57,028 nt of DNA from Fischerella muscicola SAG 1427-1 = PCC 73103 (lineage in GTDB: Bacteria; Cyanobacteriota; Cyanobacteriia; Cyanobacteriales; Nostocaceae). The translations under genes were made by a program, and so were the position numbers. Shown here piece after piece: positions 18,060 through 27,029 of the stretch. Numbering within the stretch: the stretch's first letter is position 1; each line of letters begins with the position of its first letter. Location: NCBI RefSeq assembly GCF_000317245.1, contig NZ_AJLJ01000228.1, positions 1-57,028 on the forward strand. Direction: 5' to 3'. The notes under the pieces are model-generated. The model saw only the letters and a list, made by a program, of their open reading frames with translations, was not told the DNA's origin and ran no database searches.

Positions 18060-19127
18060 TCATAATTCCAGAAAATTATTTTGCAACAGAGCCAGCAACC
18101 TTGGCGCGATCGCCTGAATTGGTAAAACTTGTTGCGCGGCTCCTAACTCAACCGCTACTTTTGGCATTCCATAGACAACAGAAGAAGCTTCATCTTGAGC
18201 GATGGTCAAACCACCAGCTTGAGCGATCGCCTGCATTCCCTCTGCTCCATCTCTACCCATCCCAGTTAACAAGATTCCTACACATGCTTGACCATAAAAT
18301 TTGGCAACTGATGCAAATGTGACTGTCACCGAAGGGCGATGTCCTGCTACTGGTGGTGAGTCAGAGTAAAAAAATCTACCCCTTTGATCAAGTTCTAAAT
18401 GCTGTTGTTCTGGCGGAAAATAAATTCTCCCTGGTTGTGGTATGTCCCCTAGTTGAGCAATTTGAATTGGTAATCGACAATCAACACCTAACCAATCAAT
18501 TAATCCTTGCAAGAAACCAAGATAAATATGTTGTACACAAATCACTGGTAAGGGAAAATCTAATGGTAATTTAGTCAATATCTCTTTCAGGGCTTGGGGG
18601 CCACCTGTAGATGCGCCAATAACTACTAGTTTTGGTTTAGCTAAGGATTTAGAAGATAAAGCAGTAAGCCTTGCTGCTTGTAAACTCTGTGTTTGTGTAG
18701 CCAGTTTTCGCTTTTTCCGAAATACTTTAACTCCAGAGAGAATTTTGATCTTGTTAATCAACTCCTGTTTGAATTCCTCATCATCTGCTACCAATCCTAT
18801 GGTTGGCTTCGGGAAAATATCTACAGCCCCCGCTTCTAAAAGCTGAAAAATATTTTTTGAATCATCTGTTTGTACGGAAACACTAATTACTAAAATCGGT
18901 CGTGGATAGAGTGCCATGACTTCAGTTGTCAACTCTAAACCATTCATGTAAGGCATATGAAAATCTGTACAAATGACATCTGGTTCAACTTTAGGAATCA
19001 ATTCCAAAGCTTCTAAACCAGTGCAAGCTTCTCCAACCACTTCAATTTGCGGTGATGAGGTCAAAATTCTTTTTAAAAGTACCAGAGCAATTTGTGAATC
19101 TTCAACTAACAAAACTCGAATCGGCAT
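18060..19127 (-). CDS. cheB: Chemotaxis response regulator / protein-glutamate methylesterase CheB
   Basis: This 355-residue CheB has an N-terminal receiver domain (about 1-120; VLLVEDSQ, phospho-acceptor Asp in ICTDFHMPYMNG, Lys in DIFPKPT). The C-terminal methylesterase domain (about 165-350) has Ser in VVIGASTGGPQAL, His in VICVQHIYLGF and Asp in GILLTGMGRDGAEGMQAI. It removes methyl groups from receptors when phosphorylated by CheA. Together with the adjacent cheR this gives the locus a full adaptation pair. It lies 84 bases after cheA. Confidence 0.94.
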   Translation of the reverse strand: MPIRVLLVEDSQIALVLLKRILTSSPQIEVVGEACTGLEALELIPKVEPDVICTDFHMPYMNGLELTTEVMALYPRPILVISVSVQTDDSKNIFQLLEAGAVDIFPKPTIGLVADDEEFKQELINKIKILSGVKVFRKKRKLATQTQSLQAARLTALSSKSLAKPKLVVIGASTGGPQALKEILTKLPLDFPLPVICVQHIYLGFLQGLIDWLGVDCRLPIQIAQLGDIPQPGRIYFPPEQQHLELDQRGRFFYSDSPPVAGHRPSVTVTFASVAKFYGQACVGILLTGMGRDGAEGMQAIAQAGGLTIAQDEASSVVYGMPKVAVELGAAQQVLPIQAIAPRLLALLQNNFLEL

Positions 19128-19211
19128 TGATTATTTTTGGGTGGTTGGTGATTAGTGATTATTTGTCGGTAGTTAACTCAACAAACAACGAAAAAATATC
19201 AACACATATAT

Positions 19212-21989
19212 TTAAACTAATCTTCCTAATACTTCTAAAAGAACATCTTGATTAAAATTACTTTTGATAATGTAGGCATTAGCCCCGACATCGGCTCCCC
19301 TTGTTTTATCTGCTTCGGAAGCAAGGGTTGTCACTAAAATAATCGGTAATGTTGTATATTCTGGATGCTGACGTATTTTAGCAGTGAGTGATAACCCATC
19401 AAGATTGGGCATTTCGACATCAGAAATGATCGCATCAATTTTACGAGTTTGAAGTTTGTTATAGCCATCTAGTCCATCTTCTGCGATCACCACTTCATAT
19501 CCAGCTTTTTCTAAAAGTCGTTTTTCTTGAGTGCGTACAGGAATGGAATCTTCTACTAAGAGAATCACTGGTTTTGTTTTTACTATTTTTCTTTGTTTTG
19601 CAGAAACTATAGATGTGGTTTGCTGGTGCAAAGATTTGAGCAAATCGGAAGGGTTAAGAATCATGCACACTTCTCCAGAACCGAGAACTGTAGCACCACT
19701 GACATTACGCACCCGTTTTAATAACTGAGTTTGAGGTTTAATTACTACTTCTTGAGTTTGCATGAGGCGATCAACAAATAATCCAAATAGTTCTTCTCCT
19801 ATTTTGATTAAAATACAAGGTTGTTGAGTATGATTTTGTTGCTCAAATTTGGCAACTTGAGCATAAGCAGGAGAGTTGGAAAGTTCCAGCAAATCAGCAA
19901 GACTCGCAACCAAAATACTTTGTTCATCTAAGTTAATAGTTGTACAATCTTCTTTAGTCAAAATTTGTTTGGAAGAGATAAATAAAGTCCTCTGCACAAA
20001 CTCAACTGGTAAAGCATGAATAATACCTTGAACTTCAAACAGCAGTACATTGTTAATCGCTAAACTTGTATTTAACTGAATCCGGAAGGTGCATCCTTGA
20101 GTTGGGATTGATTCGATTTCAATATTACCTTTGAGTCGTTCGATGCTTGTCCGTACGACATCTAAACCGATTCCTCTACCAGAAATTTCTGTAATAAAAC
20201 TTTGGGTTGAAAAACCAGGAGCCAAAATCAAAGCATGAAGTTGGCTATGAGTCATGTTTTCCAGTTCTTTGTAACTGTACAATCCACGTTTGAAGGCGGT
20301 TTGTTTGATTTTTTCAATGTTTAATCCTCGTCCATCATCTGCTACTTCGATGACAATTTTGTTAGCCATTTGATAGCCCTTCAACCAAATAGTGGCGACG
20401 GGAGATTTGCCAAGTTTTTCTCGCTCACTGGGAGTCTCAATGCCATGATCTATAGCATTACGAATCATGTGCATCAGAGGATCTTTAATTTCTTCGAGAA
20501 TACGTTTGTCAGTGTTGATTTCTCCACCGGATATAATTAATTCCACTTGTTTGGATTGTTGTTTGGCTAAATCTCGAACGGTGCGAGGAAGTAAGTCAAA
20601 TACAGTGGATAGAGGTAAAAGCCGGAGGGTACGAATTTTTTCTCTTAATTCTCCAGTAACAATGTCTAATTTAGTATTGTGTTCTTGAATTGTATTTCTT
20701 AAAGAATAGATAGTTTTTTCTAAGCGTTCTGTGTAGGAATCAATGTTTAATGATGAAGACTCAGCAACTTTTGCTTGGTTATAAAAAGCTTTCCACTCTT
20801 CCCAGAGGTTTGTCATTTCCTCAATTGCAGTGGCGGTATGAGCTATGGCGTTTTTGGTGAGAGTTAGTTCCTCGGTGTGTGTAATTAAAGCATCTAAATG
20901 AAGAGTTTGCACCCGAATTGTATCGATGTGATAGGGTTGACTCGCTCCTTGAGGGGGAGGGGGTAAATCTTGAATTACTGGCTTGACAGAAATTGGGGTA
21001 GGAAGTGGCGAAAGTTCAGGAAGCAGTGGTAAAGATTCCGGGGTTGTAGATGGAGTTACAACTCCCACTAAATTGGCAAGGATTTCGGCTGTTTTCACCC
21101 CTGTTAGTTCACCAGTCACGGCTTCGTATACCAACAAACCGATCGCATCCAATCCTTGATAAAGGCGATCGCTCACTTCTGGAGTTAAGCTCATTTGTTG
21201 GCGTTTGATTCCCAACAAAATTTCTTCGAGTTGATGGGTAAGGGTGACTACATTTTCTACCCCTAAACTGCGGGAATCTCCTTTTAAACTGTGAGCTTCT
21301 CGCAGTAACTGTTGTAAAGTGGCTTCATCTTGTGGCTGCTTTTGCAAGTGTAGTATACCTGCTGCCAGCGTCTGCAAACGTTCTTCGCTAGTAGTTTGAT
21401 AAATTTCTCGAAGTTCTTCGTCTTCTATAAAAGAAAATTTTGCTTGAAGAGTATTGCTATTATTTGTTGCATAGACGGACGATGGCGCGTCTTCCAACTC
21501 ATTGGTGCTTGTTGGAGATTGATTCTCTTGTGCAACTAATTCTTGTGGGGTGACAACTAGTTGTACTTGTTCTAATTGTTCTAGCTCTGGCGGTTCCGAC
21601 TCTGCAACAGCTACCATTAATTGTTCGAGTATATCAGCTGCATCTACCCCAGCTGCTTCACCAGTCACAGCTTCGTATACCAACAAACCGATCGCATCCA
21701 ATCCTTGATAAAGGCGATCGCTCACTTCTGGGGTTAAAATTATTTCTTGGCGCTTAAGGCTCAAGAGAATCTTTTCCACCTGATCACTGAGAGTGACCAC
21801 ATCTTCCACACCAATAATTCTGGAATCACCTTTGAGGCTATGGACTATCCTTGCTAACTTTTCTAAAGTAGCTTCAGCTTCATCCTTTGGCTGTTGTTGT
21901 AGACGCAGTAAACCATCTGTCAGTTTTTGTAAATTTTCTTCACTAGAAATTTTATACAGTTCCCGCAGTTCTTGATCTTCTATAAACAT
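19212..21989 (-). CDS. cheA: Hybrid CheA histidine kinase with two HPt domains and C-terminal REC
   Basis: The order of domains in this 925-residue protein is: HPt1 (about 1-125, His50 in RIVHSLKGDSR), HPt2 (about 186-310, His233 in REAHSLKGDSR), a Pro-rich linker (315-350), dimerisation helices (355-450), HATPase (about 490-650; MIRNAIDHGIE, DDGRGLN, GRGIGLDVV), a CheW-like domain (about 650-790), and a receiver (about 800-925; LLVEDSIPVR, IISDVEMPNLDG). It autophosphorylates under receptor control and can pass phosphate to its own REC, to CheB and perhaps to the PatA-like regulator. The two HPt domains are close copies and share an 81-bp nearly identical DNA segment. It lies between the first receptor gene and cheB. 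Confidence 0.93.
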   Translation of the reverse strand: MFIEDQELRELYKISSEENLQKLTDGLLRLQQQPKDEAEATLEKLARIVHSLKGDSRIIGVEDVVTLSDQVEKILLSLKRQEIILTPEVSDRLYQGLDAIGLLVYEAVTGEAAGVDAADILEQLMVAVAESEPPELEQLEQVQLVVTPQELVAQENQSPTSTNELEDAPSSVYATNNSNTLQAKFSFIEDEELREIYQTTSEERLQTLAAGILHLQKQPQDEATLQQLLREAHSLKGDSRSLGVENVVTLTHQLEEILLGIKRQQMSLTPEVSDRLYQGLDAIGLLVYEAVTGELTGVKTAEILANLVGVVTPSTTPESLPLLPELSPLPTPISVKPVIQDLPPPPQGASQPYHIDTIRVQTLHLDALITHTEELTLTKNAIAHTATAIEEMTNLWEEWKAFYNQAKVAESSSLNIDSYTERLEKTIYSLRNTIQEHNTKLDIVTGELREKIRTLRLLPLSTVFDLLPRTVRDLAKQQSKQVELIISGGEINTDKRILEEIKDPLMHMIRNAIDHGIETPSEREKLGKSPVATIWLKGYQMANKIVIEVADDGRGLNIEKIKQTAFKRGLYSYKELENMTHSQLHALILAPGFSTQSFITEISGRGIGLDVVRTSIERLKGNIEIESIPTQGCTFRIQLNTSLAINNVLLFEVQGIIHALPVEFVQRTLFISSKQILTKEDCTTINLDEQSILVASLADLLELSNSPAYAQVAKFEQQNHTQQPCILIKIGEELFGLFVDRLMQTQEVVIKPQTQLLKRVRNVSGATVLGSGEVCMILNPSDLLKSLHQQTTSIVSAKQRKIVKTKPVILLVEDSIPVRTQEKRLLEKAGYEVVIAEDGLDGYNKLQTRKIDAIISDVEMPNLDGLSLTAKIRQHPEYTTLPIILVTTLASEADKTRGADVGANAYIIKSNFNQDVLLEVLGRLV
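21108..21188 (-). repeat. 81-bp near-identical repeat in cheA, copy in HPt2
   Basis: This segment encodes the end of HPt2 (LTPEVSDRLYQGLDAIGLLV onward) and matches 21657-21737 at all but two positions, far closer than the rest of the two HPt domains. Confidence 0.85.
21657..21737 (-). repeat. 81-bp near-identical repeat in cheA, copy in HPt1
   Basis: This is the partner of 21108-21188, with two mismatches in 81 bases. It encodes the same part of HPt1. Flanking HPt sequence has diverged much more, which suggests gene conversion or strong constraint. Confidence 0.85.
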
Positions 21990-22009
21990 GATTTAGTCAG
22001 TAGTCAATA

Positions 22010-22092
22010 GTCATTGGTCATTTGTCATTGGTCATTGGGCAAAAATCAAAAGTTCTTAATTTTGACTTTTGACTTTTGACTTTTGACTTGTT
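22010..22092. repeat. Heptamer short tandem repeats between cheA and the receptor gene
   Basis: Two adjacent heptamer families are seen: TCATTGG-type units near 22015-22045 and TTTTGAC units repeated about four times near 22056-22090. They fill the 123-base gap upstream of cheA. Confidence 0.7.
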
Positions 22093-22112
22093 TTGTCCCC
22101 CTTGTCTCCCAC

Positions 22113-24026
22113 CTAAACGATCTCTTTGAGAGTTAAAGCAACTGCACTGAGTTGTTCAGTACCAAGTTTGGTTTGATTGATACCAGTAGCAGTTTCTTTT
22201 GCTCCTCTGTTGATATTGTCCATTGCTTGGACAACTTGTTGAATCGCATCTAGTTGTTGCTTGAGATTGAGTGAGATTTGTTGATTATTCACGACCATAT
22301 AATTAACCGCGTCTGCTACTCCAGCAAAAGCTTCATCTGATTTTTGAACCTTTTCTACTCCTGTCCTCACTATCTTGGTACCTTCTTCTGTCACCATGAC
22401 AGTTGAATTAATAGCTTTTTGGATGTTAGAAACCAGGATATTAATCTTGTCGGCAGATTTTTGACTTTGATCCGATAATCTGCGAATTTCATTGGCAACT
22501 ACAGCAAAGCCTTTGCCATATTCTCCAGCACGGACTGCTTCAACTGAGGAATTGAGCGCCAACATATTAGTTTGGTTTGCTAAGTCAGAAACAATTTGAG
22601 AAATACTAGCAATTTGACTAGCTTGTGCGCTCAGATGCACAATTTGTTCGGCGATCGCAACTACTTTCTTTTCGAGGATGAACATACTTTCGAGGGTTTC
22701 TTTAACAGCTTGGCTACCATCCTCTGCGGTTGTGAGAGCCTGCTGTGCGGCGGTAGTGGCTGATTTTGCTTGTTGAGCTGACTGGCGACAAGAAGCTTCT
22801 AGCTCATCCATCGTTGTTGTAGTTTCATGTACTGAAGTTGCTTGCTGTCCAGCTATACGTGCTTGCTGATCCAAACCAGAAAAAGTTTGCTGAATAGAAG
22901 CAGATATTACATTTACCAATTGCTTAATCAGATGTACAACTTGACGTGTCCTGAAAATTCCCAGCGATAGCACCACAGCCAAAGAAACAAGAATAATCAA
23001 AATGGTGACGATTTTCAATGAATTGACAGTAGCAAAAACACTATTTTTGGGGACTCTATTGATTACCACTAAAAATTCTGGTTGATTTGGACTGGGGTCA
23101 ACTCGACGGAATGCAAACAGATAGTCTCCTTGCTCAACAAATCCCTTTTCACTGCTTAATATCTTTTTGGCGACATCTGAAGAATAATCTTGAGCTAATT
23201 TGTTATTTTTTTGAAATTCAAATCCCCACTCTTTTGCAGTAATGGGGTGGGAAATGTAAAATCCATCTTGATTAACAATGAATTTTTCTTGACCTTGATA
23301 TATATTTTCTGCATTTTCCCGTTGGCTATCACTCTCTTTAAAAGCTTTGATAAATTTATCAGCAAATACGCTAGCGATGATAATTCCTTTTTTTTGTCCA
23401 GATGAATTAATAATCGGTATACTATACCTAATCGTTGGCTGATTAGGTCTTTCAATTTCACCATTTTTTTGGTTAAGCTCAACAGGAGAAATATATATAT
23501 TGTTAGGTGAGAGTTTCATCGTCTCTGTAAAAATTTGTCTATCTATCTTTTGTTGCAGTTCTCCTTCAGGGACAACTTTGATCTTAGAACCATCGGTATC
23601 AACTCGTACTACTTCTTTGCCATTTTCATCTATGTAGCTGAGTTTCATATAATGAGGCTTTTGTTCTATCACGGCAACAAAATTAGCTTGTAACTGTCCT
23701 ATCCAGGCATTGTAGGATAAATTACTTTGAGCATCTAATCCACCATTATCTTTTGCTCGGATAATTCCCTGTATTGGAGGAAGTTTGCTTAAAAAAACAA
23801 CGTCATCACTAACACCGTTGATAAAGTTATTAATCTTATTAGCTTCTTTGTTTGACTCAGTCTCCATATTGTTTTTTGCAACTTCTGATAGGCTATTGCT
23901 AGAAGCATAAATGCCATATAAGCCTACCATTGAGACAGGAATCATCGTGCTGAAAACAAGTAATATGATAAATTGATCCTGAAGTTTTAATTGATGAGGC
24001 AATATTTTGAAAAGTTTACTAAACAT
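22113..24026 (-). CDS. Methyl-accepting chemotaxis protein with periplasmic sensor domain
   Basis: This is a 637-residue chemoreceptor. A first transmembrane segment (about 20-40; FIILLVFSTMIPVSMVGLYG) is followed by a periplasmic region of about 290 residues with dCache-like features (KLSYIDENGKEVVRVDT, FIVNQDGFYISHP). The second membrane segment is at about 337-357 (IVTILIILVSLAVVLSLGIF). The cytoplasmic coiled-coil signalling domain has its hairpin tip in [20 protein letters not shown] followed by [19 protein letters not shown]. Ligands of such sensors are often small organic acids or amino acids, not determinable here. It is the first gene upstream of cheA on the strand. Confidence 0.92.
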   Translation of the reverse strand: MFSKLFKILPHQLKLQDQFIILLVFSTMIPVSMVGLYGIYASSNSLSEVAKNNMETESNKEANKINNFINGVSDDVVFLSKLPPIQGIIRAKDNGGLDAQSNLSYNAWIGQLQANFVAVIEQKPHYMKLSYIDENGKEVVRVDTDGSKIKVVPEGELQQKIDRQIFTETMKLSPNNIYISPVELNQKNGEIERPNQPTIRYSIPIINSSGQKKGIIIASVFADKFIKAFKESDSQRENAENIYQGQEKFIVNQDGFYISHPITAKEWGFEFQKNNKLAQDYSSDVAKKILSSEKGFVEQGDYLFAFRRVDPSPNQPEFLVVINRVPKNSVFATVNSLKIVTILIILVSLAVVLSLGIFRTRQVVHLIKQLVNVISASIQQTFSGLDQQARIAGQQATSVHETTTTMDELEASCRQSAQQAKSATTAAQQALTTAEDGSQAVKETLESMFILEKKVVAIAEQIVHLSAQASQIASISQIVSDLANQTNMLALNSSVEAVRAGEYGKGFAVVANEIRRLSDQSQKSADKINILVSNIQKAINSTVMVTEEGTKIVRTGVEKVQKSDEAFAGVADAVNYMVVNNQQISLNLKQQLDAIQQVVQAMDNINRGAKETATGINQTKLGTEQLSAVALTLKEIV

Positions 24027-24867
24027 GGCTGGTCAGTGATAGCTAGAGATTTTTGATAGATAACTAGGAAATAGGGAATAGGGAACGGGAAATAGGAAAT
24101 AGGTAATGGGGTAAATCTAGATTTTCATGCTACTTAAAGATATTTTCTCAGGAATAGCTAACTTGAAATATAGAGAAAGCAGAAAAGCAATAAGAATAGG
24201 ATTTTTATCTATGCTTATTTAGAGCGTTTATGGATTACTATTCATCGTGAATTTATATTTCGATGTGTTTGTTAAATATTATGGAAAAAGCAATTTATTT
24301 TACCTTTATTTGTATTTGTAAATACTCAGAATTTGCCATGAAATATCAACTATCACAAATTGATAGGTATTAAGAAATTATCTGATTAGGTTTTACTGGG
24401 TTGCTACGTAAACCAAAAAGCACCCTGGAAATTTTTTAGTTGGATAATTACTGACTCAAAAATTAGTGTTTAAAAGGCAAGCACACATTTAAACTTTTTC
24501 GTTTAGTCAGTATTAGCCAATAAGCAGTCTTGACAAATACTTTGATATTTTAAGCACTTGTGCCAAATTGCAAGGATGACATCGACGCCAAGCGCCGATT
24601 TTCCTGATAGCCTTGGCATATAATCCACAGACGCAAGTACTTAAGCTACTTTCAAAATCTGTGGCAGATTGGTAGACTCCGCAGATTATACATCAACCTG
24701 GGAGAAAGTGGTCATTTGTCATTGGTTATTAGTAGAGACGCGATTATACTCTTACCTTGAAGCCGCTCTTACGAGCGTCTACGCGTCTGTACAATAGTCA
24801 AAATTAATTACACACATTGTTTTCTTATTCCCTGTTTCCTGTTCTCTGTTCTTGAGCAGCCGTATTT
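24027..24867. other. Intergenic region between the two receptor genes
   Basis: There is no gene in these 840 bases. From the left they hold G/A-rich heptamer repeats (24064-24112), AT-rich DNA expected to contain the promoter of the receptor-cheA-cheB-cheR-cheW series, a segment near 24630-24715 with faint resemblance to the repeated leader element at 28717-28830 (CTTAAG, then ACATC-ACCT-GGGAG), and one copy of a dispersed 67-bp repeat (24734-24800). Confidence 0.5.
24734..24800. repeat. Dispersed 67-bp repeat, copy 1
   Basis: It is nearly identical to 41155-41220 (only a few differences around one short indel). It begins AGAGACGCGATTATACTC and ends with CTACGCGTCTGTACAATAG, so the ends form an imperfect inverted repeat (AGACGCG/CGCGTCT). 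This is typical of small palindromic repeats scattered in Nostocales genomes. Confidence 0.7.
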
Positions 24868-26337
24868 TTAGACCAAATTTTTCAGATTCTGAACAATTTT
24901 GTTGAGGTCGATAGTGGCATTTTTGACCATTGTGATCCCAATGGCTGTTTCTTTTGCTCCTGAGTTGATATCATTTACGGCTGATACGACTTGTTGTACA
25001 GCAACAGCCTGTTGTTTAGCAGTGAGAAAAATTTGCTGATTGTTGATAAATACCTTATTGACGGCGTCAGTAATACTTGCGAATACATCACCCGTTTCTT
25101 GAGTCAATTTGATACCTTCTGTCGCTTTCTTAGTGCCTTCATCAGTGACCATAACAGCAGAGTTGATGGCTGCTTGTACTTGATTCACAAGGAAATTAAT
25201 TTGATCTGCTGACTTACGGCTTTGATCAGCTAGTTTACGAATTTCACTGGCTACCACTGCAAAGCCTTTACCCTGATCACCCGCACGGGCTGCTTCGACT
25301 TCAGCATTCAAAGCCAACATATTAGTTTGATTTGCCAATTCTGCGACTAAATCAGAAATTGTAGAGATTTGAGTAGTCTGTTCGCTCAAGTGTGTAGTTT
25401 GATAAGCGATCGCCATTACCTGATCTCTTAACTGCGAGATACCTTCAATCGTTAACCCAACTGTTGTACTTCCTTCCTTAGCGAGAGTTAATGCTTCCTT
25501 GGCTCTGTTTGCAGAGGTTTCGGCTTGTTCGGCTGACTGGAGTGCAGAAGTACCGACTTCATCGATGGTAGTAGTAGTTTGATTCACGGACGCAGATTGT
25601 TGCAAAATAATACGTTCCTGCTCAAATACGCTGGTAGCAATGTTTCCAGATGAAGTCGCGACTGCATAGGCGACTTCGTTGATTGGCTGCATGATGCGGC
25701 GGATGACGTAAAACGAGATATAAATTCCAGCTCCAACACTAACCAGCCATCCACCCCAATTAATTACACTTGATAATAACTGAAACTGATCTGATGCCTT
25801 TTCTATTTGCTCAAAAACTCTCTTTTCTTGTTGCTGCATTGCAGCAAGTGTAGCTCTAATATCACTGCTAATTTGCTCACTCTGCTGGGAAGATAATACA
25901 GCAGAAAATTTTTGTTCTTGTCCAGTTTTTTTGAAAGCAATAGTTTCTTCTAATTCAGTAAATTTTGTTTGAGCTAATTGTATAAATCGATTAGTATTTT
26001 GCTTTTGGGATGAATTACTATTAACTAACTTTTTTAATTCTTCAGTATGTTCTTTGAAATCGTTTTGTGCAGTCGCATAGCGTTGTAGATAGTTTTCTTT
26101 CCCAGTGAGCAGAAATCCACGTTGTCCTGTCTCAGCATCTACTATATCTTTCTCTAACTCTTTTAAAAGCAGCTTGATTTCATATGCACGCTCCTCCTGA
26201 TCATGCATTTGTCTTAACTTAGCCTTAGAAATCTCAGAAAATGTCATTACAATACCTGTCAATATCAGAACCACACCAAAACCTACAGGTACAATTTGGT
26301 TGACCTTCAAAGGGCGTTGCACTTTCTTTTGCGTCAT
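24868..26337 (-). CDS. Methyl-accepting chemotaxis protein with CHASE3 sensor
   Basis: This is a 489-residue receptor. A transmembrane segment (about 16-32; [17 protein letters not shown]) is followed by a helical CHASE3-type extracytoplasmic domain ([20 protein letters not shown], about 50-69, is the CHASE3 hallmark). A second membrane segment lies near 190-210, then the signalling coiled coil with [20 protein letters not shown] and [19 protein letters not shown]. It likely feeds the same CheA. It is 841 bases upstream of the other receptor gene and may have its own promoter. Confidence 0.92.
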   Translation of the reverse strand: MTQKKVQRPLKVNQIVPVGFGVVLILTGIVMTFSEISKAKLRQMHDQEERAYEIKLLLKELEKDIVDAETGQRGFLLTGKENYLQRYATAQNDFKEHTEELKKLVNSNSSQKQNTNRFIQLAQTKFTELEETIAFKKTGQEQKFSAVLSSQQSEQISSDIRATLAAMQQQEKRVFEQIEKASDQFQLLSSVINWGGWLVSVGAGIYISFYVIRRIMQPINEVAYAVATSSGNIATSVFEQERIILQQSASVNQTTTTIDEVGTSALQSAEQAETSANRAKEALTLAKEGSTTVGLTIEGISQLRDQVMAIAYQTTHLSEQTTQISTISDLVAELANQTNMLALNAEVEAARAGDQGKGFAVVASEIRKLADQSRKSADQINFLVNQVQAAINSAVMVTDEGTKKATEGIKLTQETGDVFASITDAVNKVFINNQQIFLTAKQQAVAVQQVVSAVNDINSGAKETAIGITMVKNATIDLNKIVQNLKNLV

Positions 26338-27029
26338 TTTTCTGCCTCTAAATGTACGAAAATATGATTTTTCTCAAAAGTGGCACCCTGGTATCGTTTC
26401 TTCATTCACTCTTAACTATTTTGAGGTAAATCTTTATAGATTAGACCAAAAAATTTGCCTCGTAACCAAAAGTAAATTGGTTCAACTGGCAAATTCAAAA
26501 AACATGAATATAAAATTTATCGGTCTTAATAATTCTCAATAACCAATGTCTCGCGTTTAGTAAGGGACTTTCATTGTGATGACGCGATCGCTCTCTATGT
26601 AATTTTCACAGTTGTGTTGCCAAAAGGGTAATGCTCTGATAAATGTACTTAAGTGCCTACCGATAGTTTTTTACAATACAGCAGTAATTCCCTGGGTGCA
26701 ATACCGCCAGTCTGAACATCTAACTTGAAGGTGGATGTAGGAGTGTAAAGGTATGGGGGTGTAGGGGAAAGCCAGATTTTCATTTCTGGCGATGAAATTT
26801 TTTCATTGGAACTGACTTGGAAAATCGGATGAGCGATCGCATGAGTAGCTTGGGTCAAGCATAAATGAAATCCAACAAAACCGGAAAGGTTGGGTTGAAG
26901 AGCAAAACTCAACCCAAACTTTGCGTTTGCAATTTAGGTCTCTGAATCCTCACTCATGTATTTTTGCAAGAGTGTATATTGATTCTCTTTTGAGAAATAA
27001 AATCGTATAGATTACTTAGGTGTGAACAA
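26338..27029. other. Intergenic region upstream of the porin, with an orphan leader element
   Basis: There is no gene in these 690 bases. The region separates the divergent receptor and porin genes. The main item is the conserved element 26616-26729, a copy of the leader of the PstS-like gene. A G-rich stretch (26730-26775) and AT-rich DNA follow up to the porin start. Confidence 0.5.
26616..26729 (+). promoter_or_regulatory. Conserved leader element, copy A
   Basis: This 114-base stretch aligns along its full length with 28717-28830. The shared blocks are GTTGCCAAAA, TAATGCTCTGATAAAT, TACTTAAGTG, CCTGGGTGCAATACCG and GAACATCTA/CAAACATCTA. It ends 300 bases upstream of the porin start rather than at a start codon. 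It may be a promoter or RNA leader shared by both genes, or a leftover from a deleted second PstS-like gene. Confidence 0.6.

Noticed and set aside
26649..26912. 87-codon minus-strand frame upstream of the porin
   Set aside because: It overlaps the repeated leader element, which is conserved as DNA and not as this protein.
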